NCBI GenBank assembly: GCA_016647705.1
Contig: CM028330.1
Span: 48,796,897-48,860,896, forward strand
DNA: 64,000 nt
Direction: 5' to 3'
Source of the DNA: Eucommia ulmoides
Taxonomy: Eukaryota > Streptophyta > Magnoliopsida > Garryales > Eucommiaceae
Part shown: in pieces, positions 35,862-48,099 of the stretch
Layout: every line of letters starts with the position of its first letter
How positions within the stretch are numbered: position 1 is the stretch's first letter
Notes under the pieces: generated by a model
Told to the model about the DNA's origin: nothing
Seen by the model: only the letters and a program-made list of their open reading frames with translations
Databases searched by the model: none
Made by a program: the position numbers and the translations under genes

Positions 35862-38220
35862 TGTTGGCCCAAAGAGCTACTCAAGAGGGGAATGAATTGA
35901 GTAGTTACGAAAATTAACCAATTAAAAACTTAAACATAAATAATCAATTTTTCTAAATCAATTATAGTCTTGTTGCGCAGCGGAAAAGGTGTTTAATTAT
36001 AAATGCATACCCAAACAAAATATAAAGAAATAATTAATGCAGCATACAAGAATTTATTCTTGTTCGACAAGCAAATCTCACCTACGTATGTCTCTCGAGC
36101 TCCACGGAGATTCGAAATCCACTAAACCCCTGATTCATTTCACAGGTAGGAATCAAACCCTCACAATCTCGATTCTTTTCACGGGCTTAGAATCAACCTT
36201 TATAACCTTGATTGTTTTACACTCTAAGAATCTACCTACCACTATATTTTTTTCAGAGGTTTAGCACGAACCTTATAATCACAATTAATTCAATTATAGG
36301 ATAAATCAAATTATAGTTCTTTTCAAGGGAAAAGAATAACCTAACATTTTTTGCAAGATAAAGATCAAACCCTAATCTTTTTCACAGGAAAAATATCAAA
36401 ACCCTAGCTACCTTGACTAGAAACAGTCCGAACGTATCTAATCCGCTCAAACTCATAAATACAAAAAAATGTAAGTTTCTTCTCACAAGGAACTTCTAAC
36501 ACCTCAATAAAAATATACTCAATTAATGGCTCAAATAAATACTATGTGATAGATACAATGTGAGGCAAATAAAATCTGATTAAATAAAAAAACGGGTAGC
36601 ACACAATAAGCACATAATCATATAATCAAACAAAAATCGTTTAAAAGATTTTTAGGATTTAAGTTCAAAAACGATTTTCTAATAATCCTTAATTAAGCAA
36701 TCAATAATATATATAATCTTAGAAAGAAAATAAAAAGAATTGGAAAGATCTCACTGGGATTCACCGAAAACTATAATGATTTCGTAATAAGAATAAACCA
36801 GTGACTCAAATAACAAGCGCTTTAGATCAAGAACGTAAAAGTAATCTCTCATAGAAAATGTCATCAATAATTTTACTCCTAGAAAGCTCAAAACTGATTG
36901 TTCTTGATGTATATCAAGTTAATCCCACATATCTCTATTAATAGACCTGAAACTAAGCCTCCAACAACTAGTTTTTAAAAGATATGTCATTAAATGACAT
37001 CCCAAGACCTCGTATATCCTATATATTCAAAATAGATAGTTTTTATTTAAAAATATTCTTGGAAAATCTCATTTTGGTCCTTAAAATATTTTTAAATCGA
37101 AATCCATTAAAATAGGAAGAATTAAATCACTTTAATTAAGAGAATATTAAAATAAAAGGACTAATTTAATAGGGATCATAAGATATATCAAGTTTATCTG
37201 AAATAAACTCAAATTCCTCAAAAATCTCTTTTGGAATCATAAAAAATGAGATGATTTTACCAAGAAACCGAAATAGTCAAATTGTTGACTGAATCCGTCG
37301 ATTGACTGGCCTTATGCCTTAGTCGACCGTCTTGTGCCAAAGGCTAAATTTAGCCATTTGCCTTGATCTTGTTGATTAACTGACCCTCTCTGTCAATTGA
37401 CTAATCAGATCAGTAGCCCAACCCATTTTCTCCAATACGGCTATTGTTTCATTCAATTAACCTACCCACACCCGTCGGTTGACCAAATAGATCAAAGACT
37501 TCACTTCTTTATACTTTTAGGTCACTGTTTCCATTGGTTGACAGACTCTTTTTCTTGGTTGACCGATTGGATCAGAGTGTTTCTATTTCCATTCCCAAAA
37601 CACATTGTTTTGATAAGTCGACCGACTCCTTTTGCCAGTTGACCAAATTGACCCTAAAACTTAACATTTTATACTTTAAAACACACTTTTTATTTAGGTC
37701 ATTTATCAAAACCATTTCACATATGGAGCACATAAAAAAATCACATTTTAGGATCTTAAACTTATCATTTCTTACTACCACACAAGAGATTAATTCATTT
37801 TAAGTGTCGTGTGTGATTCTAATTTGGTTTGCATTACTAGTATATAGGCAAAAAGTTATTTTTACCTAGTTTTCTTCAATATCTTCAAAACTCTTCACGT
37901 CTTCATCATTTCCATCTTGCACCTGTTTCATTTTCTTCGACGATTTTTTTTTTCTTAATAAAAAAATATGGAATTTTAAATCTGAAACACTTAGTACAAT
38001 CATTAGTTCAATAAAAATATTAACACTTAATTGTTCATCAAAATCTTAGATTCAATAATTTCGTCTTTTTTTATGATGACAATTAACTTTGATATTTTCT
38101 CAAAAATATAATGTAACCACGCCCCTAAATCCAAGGACGGATTCTTAAACTCATTTAAGCTTTGATAGTGAAAACATAATATATAACACAAAATTAAATT
38201 TCACAATACAATCCCAAACA
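35862..38220 (-). mobile_element. Long LTR of a retroelement (fossil)
   Basis: About 2.36 kb, beginning TGTTGGCCCAAAGAGCTACT and ending ATCCCAAACA on plus (TG...CA ends). A purine tract in minus orientation, AAAGGGGGAGAAAT (38221-38234), adjoins the right end, as expected before a 3' LTR. The interior has many GTTGACCGA/GTCGACCGT words (37290-37640), a feature of several long plant LTR families. No second LTR is in the window. Confidence 0.5.
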
Positions 38221-38460
38221 ATTTCTCCCCCTTTATAAATGCAATGCTTAGGTGAATAATTGTCCTAAATATCAACTTCTCCCCATTTGTCATCTCAAAA
38301 AGTGGGGACGAAAATGAAGTTGTTTCATCTATTTTCAAATATTTTCTTTGATAAAAATTCATTCCATAAAAATACACCTTTTTAGACACATCAATTTTAA
38401 AAGACTGAATTCAACAATATAAGTTTGAAAAATATTTTCACCAAAAAAATCTCAATTTAA
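38221..38460 (-). mobile_element. 3' internal end and polypurine tract of the same retroelement (fossil)
   Basis: AAAGGGGGAGAAAT is the typical purine tract seen before the 3' LTR of plant copia-like elements, preceded on minus by short residues of a decayed reading frame. No domain can be named. Confidence 0.45.
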
Positions 38461-38600
38461 GATTTTTAAGCCATATACCAAGTTTATGTGGATCGTTATA
38501 AGAGATAAACAATAAAGCATAAATAGCCATTCAATCCAATAAGCATTAAAATTCATCATACTAAGCTAAAACTACTTGGGCCTATTTAGCTCTAGCAAGT

Positions 38601-38672
38601 ATCACAAATTCTAGATTAACTATTACAGACCAAGATATCACAAATTCTACATTAACTATTATAGACCAAGAT
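38601..38672. repeat. 36-bp tandem duplication
   Basis: Two copies of a 36-bp unit starting ATCACAAATTCTA and ending AGACCAAGAT, differing at two positions. Confidence 0.95.
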
Positions 38673-38725
38673 ACTAAGTTAGGACTTGTCCAAATACATA
38701 ACATAAACAAGAGAATGCATGAAAT

Positions 38726-38868
38726 CTAATGGGGACCTTGACCCATAAATGGGTAATATGGACTGAGAGGATTGGTAGCTAGTGGCTGAGGATATTGCCC
38801 ACCGAGTTGTCCATTTGAGCTAGGAAGCATCGGCCGATAGTACAGTGTAAACGGTCCTGGTCCTGCCC
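38726..38868 (-). pseudogene. Orphan 3'-terminal exon-like segment, Gly/Pro/Tyr-rich
   Basis: On minus an acceptor (TATTTGTCATCAG) is followed by 2 + 138 coding bases and a stop at 38726. The 46 residues include AGPGPFTLYYRPMLPSS, GGQYPQPLAT and SPYYPFMGQGPH. The composition is that of the disordered C-terminus of a plant RNA-binding or similar protein, and it stands out from the AT-rich surroundings. No upstream exon could be found in the next 3 kb, so it is probably a displaced piece of a host gene. The parent is not recognised. Confidence 0.4.
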
Positions 38869-38879
38869 CTGATGACAAA

Positions 38880-41800
38880 TATATTTAATCACATTTTCTT
38901 AAGATCGATATTTTAATCTCATTATTTTTTATATAAGGAGATAATAAATGAAAAACTCGCATTCCCCCTTCTATAACCTACGATTGTAGAAATTGAACAT
39001 GGGCGAAGGAGATAGTTGTTGTGTGCTATGGCGTCTACAACTATTTTACACGTCTTCAATTTCACTCCAGTAGAGTTTGATATTTTAAAACTTTGTTTGC
39101 TTGGTTTTCACATATTTTGGATAACACCAGTAAATCTCTTTTGCTAATCTTTTACGTTTTTCTTTTGTTTTCAAGTTTCATCCAAATCTGATTCTTATTA
39201 GCACTATTCTTTGAAATTACATTGTACCCATCAATGATTACGTATCCTAAACTTATGAACTTAAACAACACATAGTTCCCTTAAAATAATTTCCTTGAAT
39301 ATATTACGCTCCTCTTGGTCATTTTTTTTTTTTTATTCATTCTCCCTCTCTCCCACCACCACAAGAAAAATAACATTTACAAACGAACATTTCCGTAGAT
39401 AAAGAGTAATGTTTTTGTAGCCAAAGTGTTTTTGCGACGAAATATATCTATAGCAGCTTTCGTCATTTATCTTCCGTAGCAGAATCGTATTTTCATCACA
39501 CAATATTACTATTTCATGACGCGTGACTTCATTGCCAAAATTGTAGTCAAATAATTACATCATGTCGCCAAAACATGGCTGAAAATGGATAAATAATATT
39601 TTGGAAATGAATGTGTGTTGTCACCAAATGATTGTTTTTGTGAGAAACATATTATCAGCAAAATTTGATTCGTTGCCTGACTTGTTTTCTCACAATTTGG
39701 TGAAAAAATTCTCATATGATTTTTTTCTAAATAAAAAAAAAAAAAAAAGGGAAGCTTTTGTAGAAAATTCTTTTCGTTTAAGAAGACATATTATTTTTAT
39801 ACCTATTTTAAGACTAAAACCATACCAATCAATAAAAGTTAAACAATTAAAAATCATAAATAATTTAATCCAACCATCATACAACTGCATTGGAAACAAA
39901 CTATATCTATATACTAATGATTACAATCAATATCCTTAACCATTAATCCGACATAAGCAAAATTCATCGAGTAACCACTAGTACAATGGCTAAAATGACT
40001 GTTGTGAACTATTGTGAATGTTCGTAACACCTAATGTTCGTTTGATTTATCCCAGCTAGTCGTTAAACAAAGAAAAAAAATAAAGTCATGGTCAAAGTTA
40101 GTCCAAAACATTTCTATACCAATGTAATTTGAAACAAACGCTCAAATTGGTGAAAGAATGTAATCTAAACGAGTGACGCAAATCACTACTGGCAAAAATG
40201 CCATTTGTCAAATTGTTCGAGACCTTTTATTCGGAGTAAGTAACCTTCGAAAACATCCGAAATAATGAGGCCTTAATAGAAAGGATCATACTCAGCTACA
40301 ATCCATAGCGGATAGGTTGATTTACATTGAAACTCAACCTATAATATATAACGTGAATATTCTCTGTGTTTCGTTTTATCATATACATCAACATAAAATT
40401 TATATCCTGACCACCAACATTTCAAAATGACTTGTAATGAACGTCCACTTTTAATAAATATAATATTTCTAGATTGAATGTTCAATATGAAATTATCTCC
40501 CATTAGTTTGTATACATTTGAAATGTATTTTATATTAACATGAACATTCACATCAGTAGTATTACAATTATGAACGTTCACATCCAACTTATTGTAGAGC
40601 AAAATAAAGCGATGGTAACAACAACTGACCTAATACATTATGTTAAATTGTAATACCCAAAATAATTGTGTGGATTTATACAAGCAATTATTGTTAGTAC
40701 AATTATAGTAAAATGTGATTGTTTGCATTTACTGTTCATTACTATTAAAAATGACATGGGAACATTCACATTGTTTACAAACATGAAAAATTCAACGTTA
40801 GTGAATTTGGGCATGAATATTAACTATAAAAATATTGTTTTCAAATGAACAAGAAACTCATTGTACATTCAGTTATCCAAAACACGCAAGCTTTACTCAA
40901 ACACTTCATTCAATACCAATTTTGCAGATCTCGGCAACACATAACAAATAAATATAAAAGATGTGTTTATCAAATAAAAAAAAAGAATTATAATTAGTTA
41001 ATTAGAAGATTGACCGGCGATTTCTATGCATAAACGAAAAATTTCTCAACCATCTTCGTTGTCCAAAAATTAGAAATTGGAGAGGGAAAGTGATATTCAA
41101 AATTGGCATGCATCAAATGAAAAATACAATGTTTAGCTGAAATATAACTTATCTTAACCAAGTTTTCCATTGTTATTTCTATGACTTAGGTAAGGGCATC
41201 ACTGTCCATTCCAAATTTAATCAACTAATTGTAACCGTATTTTGAAAATTTGAAAAACTTGAAAAATGATATGAAACGGACGACAGGATTAGAAACGAAA
41301 CCAAAGATTTTATGAAATAAAGCAAAACAATCGACTGCCTTTGAGAATCAGTCGACTGATCATTACAAGTTCCCAAAAAATTTGTGAAATATCTTCAAAC
41401 GGTTGACAAAATTCAAAACAGTCGAGTGATTTGTGTTTATTTTTTTAAACTTTTGTGAATGTTTTCTCAAGATCTTTCCACATCAGTTCTTACTATTAAT
41501 ATTTCTAAATTATTTTGTAAATGGTCTAAAATAATTTTAATTATTTAGAAATATTTTTCAGATTTAAAATCAAGGGCTTTATAAAAAATGAATTTTGGTC
41601 CTCAAACTTTCTGATTTTATAGTCTTTTCGGTAAAACTTTGTGTCTTATTAATTTTGATAGATGTTTGAAAGTTTTGGGGGCATGAATCCGGACATTATG
41701 TAGCTAAGTTCAAATTCAAAATAGTTGTTGTAGCTTGGGTCAATTAGGTAGGGATTTTGGGAGCAAATCAAGGAAGTTTTGAACTAAACTAGTCGTTATA

Positions 41801-42290
41801 TCAATATCTTATTCTACCTTTGCAGGCCTCTTGTCCCCCATGCTGACTACATTAGTAGGTTGCATGCTGAGCACCGGCCCAGCGGCTCAGATTGGGTCGA
41901 TGCTCAATCTCACTAGAAACTGGCCCACTTTCAGTTAATTTTTTATGAGATTTAAAAAATAAAAAATAAAATGAATTCTTCGGGATACGACCTTTTTTTT
42001 TTTTTTTTTTTTTTTTCTCCCGAAAATAAGTTGAGGTTTGCCCTCTAATGAGATAATTTGTCCACTTTTTAATAAAGAACTCAAAAGAAGACTACAATTA
42101 GTGTCCAAAAATGGGGCTTATTTTTCAAAATAAACGCATCATAATACAAATTTTATGGTCCATCCTACTTGAATTGAAAATTATTTCTAGGTTAAAATTA
42201 CGAATCAACTTAAAATATTAAAGTCATTTTCTTAGAATTTAGAAAATGGAAAAAATTTAAATTTTATTTTTTATTTCTAAAAACCTAAAA
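38880..42290. other. AT-rich spacer
   Basis: No gene is supported. 41280-41430 again has GTCGACTGA-like words (CAGTCGACTGATC), probably the edge of another old LTR. 41990-42018 is a poly-T run. 40330-40860 contains repeated ACATTCACAT and AACGTTCAC words without clear structure. Confidence 0.4.
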
Positions 42291-42299
42291 ATCCAATAT

Positions 42300-42572
42300 T
42301 TAAAAAATGGATATACATAAAAATAGTAGGCACATTTGATAATTAGTGGGCCATCCATAAGTTGTGGTTGCTGATGATTTGCTATGATTGTGATGGTGAC
42401 AACTAATTATAATGGGATCTGATCTACCGTGACTCTTCCCTCTTCCTCCTTTGCTTTCGTGGCCACGGCCACGGTGAAATCTAAAACGGCCTTTGGCGGT
42501 TTCAGTCACCGATGTGAAAATATAGATAATGAGCATGAAAACGATAACATGTTTGATCACAACCTTAATCAT
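42300..42572 (-). CDS. Small secreted-protein-like ORF, basic, unrecognised
   Basis: 90 codons on minus from ATG at 42572. The N-terminus, VIKHVIVFMLIIYIFTSVTE, is a good signal peptide with likely cleavage after TSVTETA. The mature part is strongly basic and Gly/Arg-rich (KGRFRFHRGRGHESKGGRGK), then His/Ser-rich, and it ends in a short hydrophobic run (MCLLFLCISIF). A TATA-like GTATAAAC lies about 40 bp upstream (42612-42619). Its GC content is higher than its flanks over residues 25-50. No family is recognised. It could be a lineage-specific secreted peptide or a chance ORF. Confidence 0.35.
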   Translation of the reverse strand: MIKVVIKHVIVFMLIIYIFTSVTETAKGRFRFHRGRGHESKGGRGKSHGRSDPIIISCHHHNHSKSSATTTYGWPTNYQMCLLFLCISIF

Positions 42573-42599
42573 AGTAATGGGTGGTCAAATTTTAAATTT

Positions 42600-44062
42600 C
42601 GATAGGACTAGTTTATACTTTAGATATTTCACATTAAAAATTAAATATTCGAGGAAATAAATTTCTGTCCTTTTTTTTTTTTTTTAATCTCTATCTTTAT
42701 TTCCCATATTCTCACCATCTATTTATGTCTTCCACTGCACGACCGAATTCAAAGCCATGTTGTTTTTTAAAATTCATTTTGATAATAATAAGTAATATTA
42801 GTATCTTTAGCATGTGTTTTTCATTAATATTAATATTATACTAAGACTTCCCCCATGCCTGAAAGATATCTTATCGATTTTTAAATTTATAAGTATAAAA
42901 AAAATTAAAAAATAACAAATAAAGTACATTTATGAAACTTGAAAGGTAAAAACTATGATTTAACTCAAATATTTTGGAAGTGGGGATGTAAATTTTTTCG
43001 GTCGGAATTTTTCCTCATTTTTTTTTTAATAATCCAATCTAATCCATCCGTTCTCTTCTATCAATCTAGACCTTTACAGAAAATATAATTTATTAATAGA
43101 CTAACAATCTTGTTTGGCATGTGTATTTAACTTGATTTTGATTAAAAAAAATCGAATCTTGTCATGTGTTTTTAATTTGATTTTGATAAAAAATAATTTA
43201 AAAAAAAATCTATTTACCTATTACCCCCCTTTGGTATACATACTAAATTTAATTATTTTTTTTAATATTATTATATTATTTAATTTTCACTATTAACCAT
43301 GCCAGTAAAAAACTTGGAGGGAAAACATCATCAATCTCTCCTGAGATTTACTATAATATCATAAATTAACCTTATTTTGTCCAAAATAGCAAGAATCACC
43401 CTTATGTCCGTATATAATTTCTATAAATTAATATTTTTATATTTTATTTAATGACCATATATTAATTCTGTAATTTTCATAAATTTAATACCTATATTAT
43501 ATTTTTTCTTTAATTTCCTTAATTTAATATCTATATTATAGTTTTTCTTTAATTTCTATAAATTTAATGCGTTAATATTATTATTAAATTTAATGTGTAT
43601 ATATATTATTTCTATAATTTTAATCTATTTTTGTGTGTTATATTTTCTCCTTTACATATTTTTTTTAATATAATTTCTATAAATATAATATTTTAATATT
43701 ATTACTAAATTTAACATTGTATATATTATTTCTTAAAATTTTCATAAATTTAATGACCATAATTTCTTTATATTATATTTCTTCTTTTATATTATTTCTT
43801 TAATTTAATTTCTATAAATTTAATGTTTAAGTGTTATCACTAATTTTAACGTTCATATATTATTTCAATAATTTTTGAAAATTGAATGTCCATAATTTTC
43901 GTATATTATTTTTTCTCTTTCATATTATTTTTTAATTTAAGTTTTTAAAATTTAATGTTTCAGTATTATTACTAAATTTAATATTCATAATTATTTTTAC
44001 ACATTTATATGTATAGAAAAAACATATTCACTCCCCTTAATTATAAAAAAATATATATATTA
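42600..44062. repeat. AT-rich spacer with a degenerate tandem repeat
   Basis: No gene is seen. From about 43420 to 43990 a loose unit of about 60-100 bp recurs, built of ATTTCTATAAATTTAATG, TATTATTACTAAATTTAA and CATATATTATTTC words. Confidence 0.55.
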
Positions 44063-44102
44063 TTCTCTCTCCTCACTCTGGTATAAGAGTGAGGAGAGAG
44101 AA
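44063..44102. repeat. Perfect 17-bp hairpin
   Basis: Arms TTCTCTCTCCTCACTCT (44063-44079) and AGAGTGAGGAGAGAGAA (44086-44102) with a 6-base loop GGTATA. It is followed closely by an (AT)n run. Confidence 0.9.
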
Positions 44103-44120
44103 AATTTATGTTTGTCATTT

Positions 44121-44123
<3 letters not shown>

Positions 44124-44166
<43 letters not shown>
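44124..44166. repeat. (AT)n microsatellite
   Basis: About 21 AT units, 22 bp after the hairpin. Confidence 0.95.
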
Positions 44167-44173
<7 letters not shown>

Positions 44174-44639
44174 ACTTTTGAGAGAATGAAAACTTGATCG
44201 AAAAAGTACTCATTTTAAAAAACGAGGATTGTTAAACATGTACTTCTTCCATAATATAGCCATTTAGAAAATCTTTTTAACATCCATTTGAAATAATTTA
44301 AAATCGAGTGCACATGCAAAGTCTAATAACATATGAATGGATCCTAATCTAGCTATGGGTGGATATGTTTCCTCACAAGTAATTCATTTCTCTCGACAAT
44401 CTAGGCTAGCTTGTGGAGTATTTTATCTTATGTGAATGATGAATCTCAACCAACAGTATGAGATACTAGAGCAACGGCAAGGGGACTTACTAGTGTAGTA
44501 AAGGCCTAAACATGATCATCCAAGACGTCTCACATGGTAGTTTTGTTTAAAATCAAAATGGGATATCTGAGTTATTCAAGGGTTGAGGCCACGTAAACAA
44601 CTTATTGTTCCGAATTTGCATCAAAATAGTCTTAAGTGG

Positions 44640-46020
44640 AGCTTTGAGTAGGGTAAAGTTTGCAATGCGAAACGGGAATCCAATCATTCCCGACTTCTTA
44701 TCTACCTTACTCTTTCTCTGTCGTTTCTCATTTTCTTGGGTTGGGAGTCATCTCGACCAGGCTTATTGTAGCTCAACCCCTCTATCTTTCTCTTGCCTTT
44801 AAGGCCACCCGTTTCTTTGGATCGGTTCCAATACACGTCCTCAACCGAGATGAACTCAGTAGATAGGGAAAAAAAGCTACTAAAGTTTTTGGTGGCGCAT
44901 GGGTATAGGATGAGCACTTTCTAACCCCCGCGATCAATGTTGCTCTCGCTATTTTGTTATTAAGTCCTCCACCTGGTCAAACTCGTGACGAAAACTCTCT
45001 AGGAGGACCTCCAATTTTTTGTCCTTCATCTGTCTTATGGACATAAGATGTGGTAGTTTCTTAGCTTGTCGCTTGTTGCTTACAAACATATGCACGAAAG
45101 CCGTGCTCAACAATTCAAATGAATCAACCCTGCTATTTAGAGTCTTTTACAATTTTCTGGTTGTCCCAGTTAAGGTCACCTAGAATGTTTGACATTTCGT
45201 TGAGTCTAACACTCCACGTAGATCCATGTGGGCATGGTACGTGTCGAAATAATCCATTGGATCAATCTTATCCTAGTACATCCCGATCTGAGATTAGAAT
45301 TTAAAGTTAGTAGGGACTTTTTCTCGTAATACCTGAGCAGTGAATGGAGATTCATTCCTCTTCACCCTCTCATATATATTGGGTTCTTTCTTGTCGATCT
45401 GTCTGAGTTTCTTATTAGTGGCATTGGCTTGGTCTCAAAGATCGTTGTTAGCTTGTCGATTTCAGACATTCCGCTGATTCCTTAGTCGGGAGGCAAATAA
45501 ATATTCCATGGAGTAAATAAGGTTGTATAGTGATGCCTCTGTGTTTGTTTTCCCATTACTGGAACTGGGTGTGCCTCATTCCTCAAAATAGGTACCCATT
45601 TCTCCTCTCTTCCATTCGTGCTGATAGCGTACGTGGCCGAGTTGTGGGTGCACAACTTGGTGTCCTTCCAGATGGTAGTACCTTAGGATCTCGTTGGACG
45701 TTCATGCCTTTGCTTCGAAGTTCGTCCCTTTTATGTCTGATCATTTTCAAGTCTCGTCGGAGGTCACGTTGTTTCATTTGTTGCTCTTCTTCCTGGTACT
45801 GCTCTAGCCTTAATCTTCATCATTTGTTTGTGGTAGTTTGTGCCTCGCTGTAAGGTGGAACGTACCCCTGCAGGACTGGGGATGATAGAGGTAGCTGGCT
45901 TTGGCTTGCCAATCAATGTACATTTTAAGATAGATTATGTATCTATCTATCTTATCAGCTCCACGGGAAGTGAAGGCGATTTTTCGTATGGACCAATGTC
46001 AGGTTCGACTGTATGGATTG
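44640..46020 (-). mobile_element. Ty3-gypsy gag fragment (fossil)
   Basis: On minus, words of the Retrotrans_gag domain can be seen: SPFTAQVLREKVPTNFKF, KIDPMDYFDTYHAHMDLRGV, SFELLSTAFVHMFVSNKR (45350-45050). A basic charged segment lies upstream at 45777-45583 (MKQRDLRRDLKMIRHKRDEL). Broken in several places. No pol part or LTR pair is seen. The text to its right (46030-46500) may be its leader. Confidence 0.6.
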
Positions 46021-46029
46021 GTTGTATTT

Positions 46030-46665
46030 AACCCTTTGGATCATTCATCATTATTCCTAATCTCAAAGTACCCATAAACTTTCTTAAAGAATAACGAGAA
46101 AGACAATTATCACAAACAACGACAATTTGATGAAGACAAAATTTGGTTCATCAAATATATATATAGAACTTTGGGATTGAGATTAGGTTGATTTTCCTAG
46201 CTCTGGTTCTTACAAAATAATGCACCGCAGGTAGATTTGCTGATGTTGCACTTTTGATATGAGAATCAATAGTGTTTTTCTAAAAACAAAATTGGCAAGA
46301 TACAAGCTAGGAAATGTGTTCATACCTAGCTAGACCCCACTCTTCTAGTATTTAAAGAAGATGGTACACTTGTTTGAAAAGTCCTCCCTTGGATCTTGAC
46401 CCATTTCCATTAGTGTAGCAGATTTTGTGGAGTATGGACTAATGAACCATTACAATTGCCCCCGAGCGGTAATGATGCAGTATTGACATGTCTCGAAGTT
46501 GATGACCCTAATCGGGCCCGCTCCTCTTGTTGGGGTGATGTTGGAAGCCAATCATCTTGGGGTGATTATACTCGCGATAGTAGTTTTGCTCGGGGGTAAT
46601 TGTCTTGTTTGGGCATGGTAGGTTTTAATAGTTCCTAGTGTGTGGCACGTGTGTGATGGTAATGA
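46030..46665. other. Spacer, possibly leader or LTR of the gypsy fragment
   Basis: No gene is seen. Less AT-rich than its surroundings at 46460-46640. Confidence 0.35.
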
Positions 46666-46789
46666 GAGCTCTTTGCCATTTAGGGTCCCAAAAGATCCAA
46701 AATCACAAAAATTAGTCTCTTTTGCACTTATTTGCCCATTTGGGTCTTTCCGGCCTTTACATGGCCGGTTTGAACCATTTTTTTTTTAC

Positions 46790-47745
46790 TAAAACCGACC
46801 ATGCAAGGGCCAGATTTGGTAGTGCTAAATTGCACTTTATACCTCCTCAATGTACATGTGCCCCTAATATTTTAGTGATGTTCTACTTTGGCTTATGATA
46901 TTTCAATTGTTGCAATATGTCTTTTAAAGTTTACTTTTTCTATTAATTTGGTCCAATTGTCTACTTTGAATCAATTTTATTGTCGAAATTAGTCATATGA
47001 CTTGCATGAGTGAAAATAAATGTGATAAAAAAATATTATGTCGTACTCTGCACCCTTAAATTTGAAATCACCAAAATAATAGGGGCACAAGTGCACTTAG
47101 GGGTATTAGTGTTTTGGCATTAAAAATTAATTAAACAAAAATTGTATTTAATAATGTAGTTCAATAGAAAGATAAAACAAAAATTAAAAATAAAATGGAA
47201 TAACAAAAATTAATTTTAATTTTGGAATAAAATGTGAATTTATCCATTTAGTCAAGAGTGGAAATGAGTTATGTGTAAGTTTTCAAAGTAGAGGGGTTAA
47301 ATGAATGAAGAAAAAAATTATAATTTTGTATAAAATTTATATACAAATTTTGTATGAATAAAAAAAAATTATATACAAAATTGTTTAAATAAAAATTATT
47401 TATAAATTATATAACGAAAAAATGAAAAAATAAATTACTTTCAAAACAAATAAATTTATTTTGGTGATGTCAAACTTAAGGGTGCAGAGTGCAACATAAT
47501 AATTTTTTTGTTGCATTTATAGTCTCTCATGCAAGTTACATGACTAATTCCGATAATAAAATTGATTCAAAGTAGACAATTGGACCAAATTAATACAAAA
47601 AGTAAATTTTAAGAGACAAATTGCAATAATTAAAATATCAAGAGCCACAGTGGAATATCACTAAAACATTAGAGGCACAATTTCACTTAGGATATAAATT
47701 GTAATTTAGCACCTACCAAATCCGGCCCTTGTATGACCGGTTTTT
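46790..47745. mobile_element. Self-complementary (foldback) element, copy 1
   Basis: The whole element is an inverted repeat. The left end AACCGACCATGCAAGGGCCA is matched by the inverted right end AACCGGTCATACAAGGGCCG. The halves continue through TTTGGTAGTGCTAAATT, AATTTGGTCCAATTGTCTAC and CTCTGCACCCTTAA. The inner part is AT-rich. No ORF of note. The transcript could fold into a long hairpin. Confidence 0.75.
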
Positions 47746-48099
47746 GTGTTTGGGGGTGGGGGAGGTGGGGGTTGGGGTGGGGTATGGGGTATGGTATTTT
47801 GGAAGATTGCTTCGTAATTTTATTTATTTATTTTATATTTTTTATTAACAAAGTTTAAAAACTATTTATTAAGGTAACAAGATAAAAGTATAATTAGAAA
47901 AAATAATTAATTAAGTCCTATTTATTAATTAAATTTGTCTCACAAATACAGAACTTAATTCACGTTTTAAGCATAATTTTATTGATTATACTATTACCTT
48001 AATAAATAGTCTTGTCCTCACCTAATTTGCTTATTTCGCAAATTCCAAGTTAATACCTCATACCCCACCCCAAGCCCCCGCCCCTCCCTCCATCAAATT
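47746..48099. repeat. Palindromic spacer with G-rich and C-rich arms
   Basis: The left arm starts GGGGGTGGGGGAGGTGGGGG and runs to GGGGTGGGGTATGGGG. The right arm is its inverted partner (CATACCCCACCCC, CCCCCGCCCCTCCC). CTATTTATTAAGGTAA recurs inverted further in. Its centre near 47925 is also the centre of symmetry between the two foldback copies. Confidence 0.75.
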
